64,000 bases of DNA from contig CM065297.1 in NCBI GenBank assembly GCA_032871835.1, positions 40,425,098 to 40,489,097 on the forward strand, given 5' to 3'. The translations under genes and the position numbers were made by a program. Origin of the DNA: Dipteronia dyeriana. Its lineage: Eukaryota > Streptophyta > Magnoliopsida > Sapindales > Sapindaceae. The notes beneath the pieces are model-generated. The model did not search any database, was not told the DNA's origin, and was given only the letters and a program-made list of their open reading frames with translations. Shown here one piece after another: positions 44,088 through 54,801 of the stretch (position 1 is its first letter; the number at the start of each line of letters is the position of its first letter).

Positions 44088-46315
44088 CAACGTTTGGAAG
44101 CTCCTTCACTTTACAATGTGCTTCTGTCTGAACCACTCGATCTTCCTCGCTATCTCCCGGGACTAGTAACTGTGTGTGGGCGCGTCACGGCCTCATGAAC
44201 TTGAATAGAGAATGTAGAGAAATACTTGAAGAAGCTCTTTCTTCTCAATTTGGTGTATTGATTTCATGCACACATGAATTGCATCTCATGCAATCTCTTG
44301 TGTTATAATTGATAAATATCTTTTAATAATCCTTTTCAAATATATCTAATATATTAAAAGTGATAATAAGTATTTTAAATTTAAACTTAAATTCAAATAC
44401 TTAGATAAATGATTTAGTAAACATAAAATAATCCTATTATTTTATCTTCACCTAAATCCATATATCAACTAACACCCTCCAATTAACAGTTAAATAATAA
44501 TTCATTATTATCTATAATTAAATAATCTAATTATTTAATTAATTTAACTATTAACATTCATTAATTAAATAATCTCATTATTCAATTAACTCCCGAATAT
44601 ATACGTGTCACTTTTGTAACACAGTTAATTGGACAATCCAATTAATTAACCGTGACCCTTGTTACCTAAATCGATCGGGCTAGCAAGGGGACCTAATGGA
44701 CCCACAGTATTTTGAGATCCAATAATCCTCGGAATCATTAATTGAACTCTTTAATTAATATTCCTTGATTATTAACTCCGGTGTTATTCCACTAAAAACC
44801 CAAAGCTGCACTCTCTCAACTGTAGTTGCTTTTACACAGACCGATACAACTCGGTGTCCATCGATATAGCTATTACATATGGTGTGATCCTCCACAATAG
44901 TTCATAATTAGAGCTGGGTCAAAATGTCTGTTGTACCCCTCTAATTACATATATCCTTTAAGTACCGTTTATTCTATAATCAAAAATAAATCCTATTTCC
45001 TCACGGAATCAGAGAGCGCTGATATTGTTCAAGCCCCGAATCAACCCTTAAGGGAACTACCATCTACTTCTCACAAGAAGGAGTGGATTCCACTATTTTG
45101 TACAAACCTTCTCAGCCACAAGCCAAACCGTAATCCTAACATACAGAGTATATTGATCAGGAAATGCATCTAACCTCACTCATGGTATATCAAAGACCAC
45201 GATTTAACCTGAAGGAGTCAATAAGACACTCAGGATTAAGATCACCCATATATAGCCATCATTAGTTGATATATATGAATCTCATCGGTAAGCGGATCTT
45301 GGTGAGAGATTCATATAGATCATGGCCCAGTTTTATATGATCACATCATACAAGGTGCCTCTATTCTCATATCTCTATATGAATGATTCAGGATAGAATC
45401 ACCGTACATTATGGAATAGACCGTAGCTATAGATTAACCACAAATAAAGTACCTAGCTTTATTTGCTATCTATGGACTCTTTAGATTGTACGTCTCTTAC
45501 TGTATCCATCTGTATATGACACTCATATACACAGTTTGAGATTACATCCGGCAATCTTGGATGTTAAATATATATGCATAAGTTATAAAATAAACAACAC
45601 AACAAGAATGAATTGAACTTTTCCTTTTATTTATTTCTTAAATCCATTTACAAATTACATCTTTAGGGCATAAACCCCAACAATCTCCCACTTGCACTAA
45701 AGCATGTGAGGCATGTCTCGTAACCCTAGACCATCTAGGTGACCTAAAAACACTTTAGCTGGTAAGGTCTTTGTAAATGGATCAGCATGATTGTCTTGTG
45801 AGGCTATCTTTGTGACGATCACATCTCCTCTCTACATTATCTCTCTAATTAGATGATACTTTCTCTCTATATGTTTCCCTCTCTTGTGGCTTCTTGGTTC
45901 TTTAGAATTAGCCACAACACCACTGTTATCACAATAAAGTGTGATGGTCTTATCCAGATCTGGAACAACTTCCGGATAACTCAAGAACTTACGGAACCAA
46001 ACAGCCTCTTTAGCTGCTTCACAAGCGGCTACATATTCGGCTTCCATGGTGGCGTCAGCAATGCAAGATTGCATGATACTTCTCCAAACAATGGCTCCAC
46101 CACCTAGGGTGAATACTGATCAAGACATGGATTTCCTAGAATCCATGTCTGACTAAAAATTAGAATCCGTGAATCCTAACGGGATCAAATCTTGCCCGTA
46201 ATACACTAGCATATAATCTCCCGTTCTCTGAAGATACTTGAGAATTGTCTAGACAGCAACCTAATGATCCAATCCTGGGTTGGATTGGTATCTGCTGACT
46301 ACTCCCATCAGGTGC
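44088..46315 (-). mobile_element. Copia fragment (3' LTR and end of pol) inside LTR-D
   Basis: 44088-45682 aligns with the copia LTRs at 12277 and 47613 but lacks the last 0.15 kb of the LTR. It ends ataaaccccaaca, followed by atctcccac, the polypurine tract. RNase H coding follows, truncated near 46315 where LTR-D resumes. Both ends are cut off, so this is not a clean insertion; it may be a capture or repair event. Confidence 0.8.
45832..46250 (-). pseudogene. Copia RNase H fragment
   Basis: The minus strand reads SCIADATMEAEYVAACEAAK, then EVVPDLDKTITLYCDNSGVV and SKEPRSHKRGKHIERKYHLI, the RNase H end of copia pol with the Glu of MEAEY and the Asp of YCDNS kept. Upstream pieces (PLGFTDSNF and GGGAIVWRSI) extend to about 46200 with stops. 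It is closely related to 15003-15400 but retains the C-terminal end, which that copy has lost. Confidence 0.85.
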
Positions 46316-46719
46316 GCAGTCTTCTAGAAGTGTAAGTTTGTTGCTTGATTTGGACTTTTTAATATGTAGGAGGAAATAGTAATATTTTCTCAATGGAATG
46401 TTGTTCTAGATTCCTTGTTTAATGTCTCCCACACGTTGTCCAACCGACCAGTTGTCTAGCCCCGACCCGACTTCTTTTATCCCTACCGGATGGTCCCGAC
46501 CGAGTCGTCTCTACCCGGTTGGCTAGTTTCCCCGACCATGTTATTTAAGCCCGATCGGTTAGTTTCCCCGACCATCTTGGGTGATCTCGACTTGGCCTTG
46601 AGATCATCTATTAATTGCCTTGAGTTGATTCTTTCTGACTCTTGTGACGTGGCAACTATAATTTCCGTATCCTTGGGTAATTATGTTGACTTATCATTCT
46701 TTGAATTTTACCAATAACA

Positions 46720-46729
46720 ACACCCCCTT
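46720..46729 (-). promoter_or_regulatory. Polypurine tract of the minus-strand Tat-like element
   Basis: On the minus strand taagggggtg stands directly before the LTR start (TGTTATTGG). The same arrangement (gggggtat, ggggtat) precedes LTR-D at 33929 and 59348. Confidence 0.6.
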
Positions 46730-46983
46730 AAACATACGAGGTCTGATAATTATCACAAGTAGGATATGTCCCTCCGCGTGTGTTTAATTCATTCTAACCT
46801 CTTTTGTCTTGTAATCCATTAATTTTTTTAATACTCTACAGTTACCAACCACACATATTTCGGCTGATGAAATCAACGCGTATCTTTTTTTAAATTCAAA
46901 CGGCGTGTGTTTTTCGGTTCTGATGCACCTACCCCCACTTTTGGCTAATGATGAACGTCTTACCTGGTGATGTCACTTGCTAG

Positions 46984-46991
46984 TATATATA
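46984..46991 (+). promoter_or_regulatory. TATA box of the antisense accessory ORF
   Basis: tatatata lies 53 bases before an ATG at 47044 and 122 before one at 47113. It follows 'gtgatgtcacttgcta', which holds the palindrome tgatgtcac (a CRE/bZIP-like TGACGTCA variant). The spacing is that of a normal plant core promoter. It drives the strand opposite to the element's own genes. Confidence 0.55.
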
Positions 46992-47043
46992 GATTTGAGG
47001 CATTTTACTTCTCTTTTTGCACTCGATATCCCACTTTTATCAG

Positions 47044-47612
47044 ATGACAATCCCTAACCATTTTTTCATTCAAACCCGGGTTTTTAGCATCCTTTCAGAC
47101 ATTTTTCAAGGCATGGATCCAGTCATTCACCATCGATATTTTGAGATTCTTCTTCGTGCCATCGAGGCTGGTGATAATGAGAATATCGCTAGGCTCGAGT
47201 CCATTCTTTGTGGTCATCTTCTTTCTTCTTATCAATTCACTGTATTAAATGTGGATTACTCTATAGCTTGCCCAGAGTTTGGCCCCTTCTCTACTGATCT
47301 CTTTAACTTCGATTTGGTTAATGTTTGTATGGATATGTCAAAGCAAGGGAACTCCAGGCGGACCACCAGAGCCTCTCCCAAAGAGTCTGTGTGTGCGACG
47401 ATCGATTTGAAGATACCTTTGCAACTTCTTAAAATGAAAGACGTACCATGAGAGCGACAAGCTCGGATGCTAAAGTTCAGCGCCGATCAGCCATATTCCT
47501 CTGATTCAGATATAAACATTGTGAATGAAGTTGAGCTAGTGAAATTCAAGCACCAATTTGATCTGACCAGCATATAAAAATTGTATTGTAGCAGTGATCG
47601 GGCTGTGTGGAT
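47044..47612 (+). pseudogene. Antisense accessory ORF of a Tat-like element, 5' part
   Basis: From the ATG at 47044 the frame reads MTIPNHFFIQTRVFSILSDI, then PVIHHRYFEILLRAIEAGDN and FDLVNVCMDMSKQGNSRR, up to a TGA at 47449. It stays readable in the same frame through MLKFSADQPYSSDSDINIVN, EVELVKFKHQFDLTSI, a TAA and SSDRAVW. It then meets the solo LTR at 47613. The frame resumes on the other side with NPALG. The protein start has no family I know. The gene reads away from the 3' LTR of the minus-strand element, on the opposite strand, as described for extra antisense ORFs in Tat-branch gypsy elements such as Grande. Confidence 0.6.
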
Positions 47613-49035
47613 TGTTGGGGTTTATGCCTTAAGCATGTAATTTGTAAATGGATTTATGAATTAAATAAAAGGAAAGGTTCAATTCATTCTGTTATGTTAT
47701 TTATTTTATAAACTTGTGTACATATTAACATCTTGGATTGCCAGATGCAATCTTGAACTGTGTATATGAGTGTCATATACGGATGGATAAAGTAAGAGAT
47801 GTGCAATCTAAAGAGTCCATAGATAGTAAATAAAGCTGGGTACTTTATTTGTGGTTAATCTATAGATGTGGTCCATTCCGTAATGTACAGTGATTCTATC
47901 CTGAATCATTCATATGAGATAAGGGAATGGAGGCACTTTGTATGATGTGATCATATAGGACTGGGCCATGAGATTCATATATATCAACTAATGATAGCTA
48001 TATATGGGTGATCTTAATCCTAAGTGTCTTATCAACTCTTTCAGGTTAGATCGTGGACTTTGATATACAATGGGTGTGGTCAGGTGTATTTCCTGATCAA
48101 TATACTCCGTATGTTGGGATTGTGGTTTGGCTTGTGGCTGGGAAGGTTTTTACACAATAGTGGAATCCACTCCTTCTTGTGAGAAATATATGGTAGTTCC
48201 CTTAAGGGTTGATTAGAGGCTTGGACAATATGAGCGCTCTCCTAATTCCGTGAGAAAGTAGGATTTATTGTCCATTAGAGAATCAATGGTACTTAAAGGA
48301 TATATGTAATTAGAGGGGTATAACGGACATTATGACCCAGCTCTAATTATGAACTATTGTGGAGGATCACCCCATATATAATAGCTATATCGATGGAAAT
48401 TGAGTTGTATCGGTCTGTGTAAAAACGTATGCAGTTGAGAGAGTGCAGCTTCAGGTTTTTAGTGGAATAACACTGGAGTTAATAATCAAGGAATATTAAT
48501 TAAAGAGTTTAATTAATGATTTTGAGGATTATTGGAGTTCAAAATACTGTGGGTCCATTAGGTCCCCTTGCTAGCCCAATCGATTTAGGTAACAAGGGTC
48601 ACGGTTAATTATTTGGATTGTCCAGTTAATTATGTTACAAAAGTGACACGTATTTATTCGAGAATTAATTGAATAATGAGATTATTTAATTAATGGATAA
48701 TGGTGATTAAATAACTTAAATAATAGAGATTATTTAATTATGTTATTAATCACTTAATTGAGGGTGTATGTTGATATTTATTTTTGAATAAAATAAGATA
48801 ATGTGATTATTTTATTTTATTAAATTAAATAATTTATTTTTGAATTTAAATAGTTTGAAATCAAAATTAAAATCAAATTAAAGATATGAGATATTTCTTA
48901 TTTGAAAGTTTTTTTAAAAATCAAATATAGATTTGATCAAATTTTTAAATATTATATATAAGATATATTTTATTTAAAATTAAAAAAAAAATTAAAAAAA
49001 AAAGGGTTGGTGTGCGTGAAACGCACAGCATCATA

Positions 49036-49073
<38 letters not shown>

Positions 49074-49619
49074 ACAAAAGAACAAAAAAAAAAAAGAGTT
49101 TTAGTTGCTGGCTTTTGGTCAAAGGCTGGTGCGTGAACAAAAAAAACATAACAAGTGTGTCCACTGTGAAAGTTTTTTTTGTGAGTTATTTTATGCAAGT
49201 GTATGCATGAACAAACACCACAAAGAGTGAAAAGGTTTTATGTACAAGTGTTGTTCATTAATATAAAGAAAGAGTTTCTTATTCTTTTCTCTTCTACACC
49301 CTCCATCCTAAGTTCCTGAGAACCGTGACGTGCCCACATGCAGTTACCAATCCCGTGAATCGCTAGGAAGATCAGTGGTACAGACCAGGAGCAAATTGAA
49401 AAGTGAAGAAGCCTCCAAATGTTGGTATGGTTCTATTTTTTATTGATTACAATTTCATGTATTTAAATATATATTTTAATAGTGTAATAATTTTTATACG
49501 TATTTGTTTTGAATATTAATTCGATCAAAAGTTCACCGGTCCCAAATACAGATTATGATCTGTATAAAAAATTATAAAAACCCGTTTTCGCTGCACGACC
49601 GGTGAATTTGGTTCCAACA
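47613..49619 (+). mobile_element. Solo copia LTR inserted in the antisense ORF
   Basis: It starts tgttggggtttatgcctta and ends tttggttccaaca, 2007 bp, the best complete copy of the large copia LTR in the window. Flanking five bases are tggat and tggaa, a target duplication with one change; the right copy is the original because it restores the codons of the split protein. It contains an AT microsatellite at 49038. No internal element sequence remains. Confidence 0.9.
49038..49070. repeat. Microsatellite (TA)n
   Basis: About sixteen TA units inside the copia LTR. The related LTR positions lack it, so it expanded in this copy. Confidence 0.9.
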
Positions 49620-50228
49620 TGGAACCCTGCCCTTGGTACAATCGCTGTATACGGGGCTATGTTATCCTCGGTGGTTACTCTCCCTCTTCAACCTTTCATC
49701 GCTCGATTCCTGGCGGAAGCTGGTATTGCTTCTGCCCAACTTACCCCTAATTCTTATCGGGTGCTGGTCAGTTTGGGGCATCTATGGAAAAAGCTTGGGG
49801 CAAAACAACCCCCGTCCCCTCAAGAGATCCGTATATTTTATACGTTGAACCTATCTGATAGTTGAGGTAATTTTTACCTTCAATCCACATCTCAAAAATT
49901 GTGGATTCCTCATAGGTATAAGAGGAAGTCTGTACCCCCTTCGGATAAAGATCACAAGGGATTTATCTAGGGGTTTCCCTCCTCAAACAAGTTCTAAAAG
50001 AATAGTTGGTTCTTTGTTGGAGGTGGCTGGGGTAAAGTAGTTGTTGCTGACCCCACACAAGGGCTGATATGGAATAGAGTTCCAAGGAACTTTTGTAACC
50101 CCGAGCATTGGAACAAAACTCCCTCTTCTTTGACAAAGAGCTAGGCTGATATGGTAGTCAAGGCGGCTGAGACTTCTTGGGAAGAGAGGGATCGTCGTGT
50201 TCTTTATGTTGAGGTAGATTGATCAAGG
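49620..50228 (+). pseudogene. Antisense accessory ORF, domain resembling 'putative gypsy type transposon' (PF04195)
   Basis: Continuing the frame from 47612, the sequence reads WNPALGTIAVYGAMLSSVVT, LPLQPFIARFLAEAGIASAQ and LTPNSYRVLVSLGHLWKKLG. This matches the plant transposon domain with G-x-x-A-V-Y, L-P-L-H-P-F and L-x-P-N-x-W-R-x-L-V, known as 'putative gypsy type transposon'. A stop at 49863 and a frameshift near 49970 follow. The end of the domain is seen as GFPSSNKF, NSWFFVGGGWGKVVVADPTQ and ETSWEERDRRVLYVEVD. A gtgagg at 50230 could be a splice donor. The molecular role of this family is unknown. Confidence 0.7.
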
Positions 50229-50379
50229 TGAGGCAATTTCCTATGATTTCTACTCGTCGTAAACAAAGTGAGTCATCCTTGCTTTATATTTTAGTGTAAA
50301 CCATCATGCGCACTTTTCCCTATAGTGACTGTTGATTATCGTGTGGCATTTTTTTTTTTAATATTCAATGTGGATATCG

Positions 50380-51490
50380 TCGTAGGTGATCAGGCCGAGA
50401 AGGAAAAGCATATCGATCGGGTCAGTAGAAAGGGCTGCAGCCGATCAGGTTGCTTAGGGAATTACCCCACATGAACATGATCTGTTAGAACATGTGTATG
50501 AGTTTGACCCGCAATTCTTTCGATATCCCCTCTGAAAAGGTTGGTACAAGCGATCGTCATCCTCCCTGATCTCAAAGTGACCGTCGGGACTGGTACAAAG
50601 AAAGGAACGGTCGGGTTAGGTCTAGTTCTGAAACATCTAACTGTGGAAGACCTGATCTTGATAGGTCTGAAAGAGAGTGTCGGGGAAGGGAAGATTTACG
50701 AAGGCAGAAGTCACATGAAGTAGATGTGACAATCAAGGCTCCGAGCCATAAGGTTGCTAAGACCGCTGAAGGGTCATCCGCTCCCGATACCCTTGGCATG
50801 AGAGCGCGTCTTGCATCTAAGGTTGATCCGACATTGCCTACCTTGATGGTCGATCCAATCATCTTGGAGGAGAATGAGGAATACCAGGAGATTGTTTCTA
50901 ATCCTATATCATAAGAATTGTGATCCAAGAGAAGGAGTGATTAGGGTACATTAAATCTATCTTCCGCTCCACCCGAACCAATCAAGATTGTGGACCAGGC
51001 GCTCCCCCCGAATGCGTCTCCCAAGGTTCTAGTTGTGCCACCCCCTTGCTGTCCTAAGGATGCTCCTATATAGTTTATTGTAAGGCGCCAAATCATTTTC
51101 TCTGATTCTGAAGATGATAATGGTGGTCCTGGCGAGGAGAAGAGGATAGTTGATGAAAGCTTCCTTGATATATCTAGGGAGCAGGCCCTCCATTCTAATT
51201 GGAACCAAGGGAAGCAGCAACTACACAGTTTGATAGGGATATCAGGATGAGTGAGCTTATTGGTGCCCCTCCTACTATGCCTGTCAAAGGTCAAATTTTT
51301 GAGGGCGAAGGGCCTCGGGTTGCTACATCTGATAATCTTCCTGAAGAAGACGTTGGGATCTCGAAGACTCCAACCCCTGTTGATAGTACTATTCCCTCCT
51401 CTCATCGGGACCAATATGCTCCAGTTGTTTCTGTTGCTGAGCTTTCTCACTTCCTACCATCCAGTGCTTTTGGTACAATGCTTGCACAAT
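50380..51490 (+). pseudogene. Antisense accessory ORF, C-terminal part
   Basis: After an acceptor-like 'atcgtcgtag' at about 50385, coding-like sequence follows. It includes an arginine- and serine-rich stretch (about 50540-50720), then VTIKAPSHKVAKTAEGSSAP and ILEENEEYQEIVSNP to a stop at 50912. Further open pieces at 51199-51492 read MSELIGAPPTMPVKGQIFEG and ending SHFLPSSAFGTMLAQ. The composition (acidic, P/S-rich, higher GC than the flanks) differs from LTR sequence. Transposase-like proteins of this family often have such a low-complexity tail. Borders and introns are guesses. Confidence 0.4.
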
Positions 51491-54400
51491 AATTGCTAAA
51501 AGGGTTTGTTGTAGATAGTACATGGACACTTCCTAACTCTTAAAATTCATCAAACCAGAGATCTATTACACTTGTAATTCTTCAAACCAAAGATCCATAA
51601 ATAAAGCTGGGTCCAAAAAATTACAGATTTGATTGAGATAGGACTTTTTGTTATGTTACAAAATTGCCGGTGCATTGCATGCATAATAAATTTTTAAAAA
51701 GTTATGTGTATTAGTGTATGAACACGGATGTACAGGTTCAATCAATCAAGAAGTAAAAGTTATCAAAGACATATATATGTACGATTATAATGGGCCATTT
51801 TCTAACAGCAGTGTAATACAATTGAACTCATTACATTTGTAAGACAATAAGAAAAAACATATCCCGGTATTGGAATCTAAAACAAAGCTTAGTATGTTGT
51901 GATAGCTATCACACATTGGATCATGATCATCCCCAGCGATGTCGAGTTGTCCAACTACATTAAAAACCTTTTGTATAATTTGCAACAGTATTTTCTATTA
52001 TCCCTTTTGCATTATGAACATGTCTCAAGCCTTTTGTCCTTACCGTAGGAAAAGTTGGGGTGAGAAAATACCAAATTCATTTGGTGAAAATTGTAGGGAA
52101 GGAAAAGATAAAAGAACAACTTAAGTTTATTTGGGTTCCTAAGAAGAAAGAACTCCCTAACTTGATTAAACCACCTTTAGTGGATCCTTGACTCTCATTG
52201 AGTGCATCACATTGAACATTTTTTTATGTATGGTTGAAATTGCACAATCTATTTTCTTTCTGACGTTGTGTTGCCCATTTAATTTTGTTTAATTGTGTTT
52301 GTCAATGTTAGGTGGATACAAGTGAGAAGAAAATAAATTGTGAAATTTTCTTTAAGTTTGTGTTTTGTTTTCATATTGTTTTTGCTACTAATAAATTTAA
52401 TAGTTTCCTTAGTTTAATAATTTGGTGGATGCTTTTTGATGTTTTTTGGATGATAATCATTTTGAGGAAATTATTTTTTGATATTTTATTGGTGGTTCAT
52501 AATTTTTGTGTTAGATGTTTGTGCTTTAAGGCTAGGTTCATCATCTCGTGGGGGGGGACACATGATAACTTGCAAGTCTTGGAGGGATACGCAAACCAAA
52601 AGTACTCATAAAATGGGCGAGAACCTAATTGTCATCGAGGATGAACAAAGGCAACCGCCATGGCTTCAATTTTGTTATCTCAATTTGAACTTTGAATTTT
52701 TCCTATCTTTTGACTGAATGATTTATGGATATTTGTTGATATAGTGTGGAAGCATTAGATGGTTATACTATTGTGAACCTAATGATGATATTTGGGTTTT
52801 GCATCTATTTATCTATTCATTTTGATATGTACGAACCGAAGGCTCCTTTGAATACATATGTGAGAGTACATGTTCATATTGCACATATATAGCCCCATTT
52901 GGTTTGGGGGTGGTTTTGATTACTCATATTTTGTATAGGGCATATAGTTAAAATCGGTTTAGGGGTCGTTATATCCCCATTCCAATAATTTTGAGTGTTA
53001 ATGCTTGATGTTGGTTTGTGCGTAAATGTCAATATTGCACTTTGGTGCCTTTTTTATAATGAGCCTATTTGAGTCTTTTTTATTTTGTTCGGTGTTGATT
53101 GTGTTTGATTAGTGACTAGGTCTGTTTTGAGTCAATTAGGGTTGGACTCTCTTGTCTTAAACATTGAGGACAATGTTGGGTTTTGGTTTGGCGGTGTAGA
53201 TGCCTTTATTGATTCGTCTATTTAGTTATTTTTGTCCAAAATTTTTGATTTGTTGCAATGGCCAAATTTTCGAGCTTTAACTAGCCTGGGTGTGATTCCT
53301 CGAATGTGTGCTTTGGCAAGCTTATAGATGCATTGTGAGCTTGTGTAGTAAATCATTGTCACTCGTGGGTTATACATGCATTGTCATAGGCTTGTCCCAT
53401 CCTTTGTGTGCTTTATTTGTGGGGACTCGGTGCTCTTGCACCTTGTTCTAATAGTAAAGACCCGCGAGTTCATAAAAGCAAGCCTAATAAAAAGTGCATC
53501 GAGTGTTCAATTCTTTCTATTCCTTAAACACTTTTCTCATCATATGCGTCACATGCCATAGGACTTACATTTCATATATATAGTGGATTGCTTAATAGAT
53601 GCATTCATTCCCTTGACAGACTAATTATGGAAGTGATTTTAGGCAATGTGTGTGATATTAACCACTTAAATTAGCCTAAACACATTCGTATTCCCTAGTT
53701 GTGTGCTCCAATGCGAATCTTCCAAACACTTTTCTTTCATTTGGAACCAAAACAACCCGTATAGCCATAGCCAAACAAAAGCCTACCTTTATTGCCAATA
53801 ATGTGGTTGTGTGTGTGTTATGTGTCTGATTGAATGATAAGAGCTCCAATGTAAAATAGCATGTAAGTAGGCAATTATATGAATTGTGCATGAAATGGCT
53901 CAACATGTAAAAGTTCCAAAATTTCCACTTAATAGCCAAATTGGAAACAAAAATGTGATGTTGTGCAAAATGAAAAGCAAAGAAAAGAAAAATCAAAAAG
54001 AAAGAAAAAAGCCTAGTAAAAAAAGAAGAAAGAGCCTTGTGATTCAAATGTTCAGTAATCATAATGTTGAGTACATTTAAGAAGCACAAATGTGTATGTA
54101 AGTGAATTTCTAGTTGCTAAAGTGTAATTAATGTTTAAGAGATTATTGTATAGGGTGTGTGAGTAAGGATAAACATGACTGGTGATCTTTGAACTCAAAT
54201 TTTCCTATTTCTTTGTTCACCACATCTAACTCCATTGCCCCGTTAGAACCTAAGGGAAAGTCCTATTTGATCTATGATATGTCTTGATTGGGAATGTTTG
54301 TTGATGCTTGATCTTCCACGTTCATAGCATAGTGAAACGTTCTTAGGCTAGTTCACAGACATTATCAGTTTTTTAATGTACATTGTATGCAATACATTAG

Positions 54401-54789
54401 AATTCTATGCATAAATTCCATCTTTGCATACCTTGAATGAGTGTGAACTTAGGACTATGAGCAGTAAAAAGAGAGTGAAGCCAGGTGAGGAGTAGAGTCG
54501 AAGCGAATTATGCTCAAGGTGTTGGAGCAAGTAGTTCTTGAAACGAGAGCACTCTTAGGCATAGGATTCGTGATAGTGTGAGTTTCCCTGAAGCGCCTTC
54601 GAGTTATTTTAGATACTTTGCATATGTCTACTTCTCTATATCGTACATCCTTACATCTCATCATCGGTTAGACATGCAACTTATTGAATTATTTATTTTG
54701 AGTCTAGGAAAGTTTTAGATCGGTTTATTTTCATTTGTTTCCTATTTGTGTTATTTTAAGGTTTGCTTTATGACGAGAAAAGGTTTTGG
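51491..54789 (+). other. 3' region of an Athila-like element, no intact gene
   Basis: The sequence leads into the polypurine tract and LTR-E on +. A short coding scrap at 52040-52190 reads KIKEQLKFIWVPKKKELPN; the WVPK word occurs in the gag-protease linker of some copia elements, so it may be a foreign piece. 'acattgaggacaatgttgg' at 53160 and 'ttggtttggcgg' resemble the long 3' tail of Athila elements. A G-run (ggggggg) is at 52550. Open stretches at 53676-54089 and 53886-54080 are low-complexity and not convincing. Confidence 0.45.
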
Positions 54790-54801
54790 TTTGGGGGTAT
54801 T
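54790..54801 (+). promoter_or_regulatory. Polypurine tract before LTR-E
   Basis: tttgggggtatt precedes the LTR start tgatcgtgcc, in the expected place for a + strand gypsy element. Confidence 0.6.

Larger units (their letters stand above)
43858..46719 (-). mobile_element. LTR-D, 3' LTR of a minus-strand Tat-like element, split by copia sequence
   Basis: The left piece (43858 to about 44087) begins tgttgacggtgatttt, the reverse complement of an LTR-D end, and keeps 'ttacgtggtaaaacccc' and 'gggaaacgtccacgg'. The right piece (about 46316-46719) keeps 'cttctagaag', 'tagattccttgtttaatg' and 'ccccgaccat' and ends ccaataaca, the reverse complement of an LTR start. A purine tract on the minus strand (taagggggtg, 46720-46729) follows. 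Between the pieces is a copia fragment. Confidence 0.75.

Noticed and set aside
53676..54089. 137-codon minus-strand frame
   Set aside because: Composed of lysine-rich sequence on the other strand; AT-biased, no family likeness, lies in the untranslated tail of an Athila-like element.
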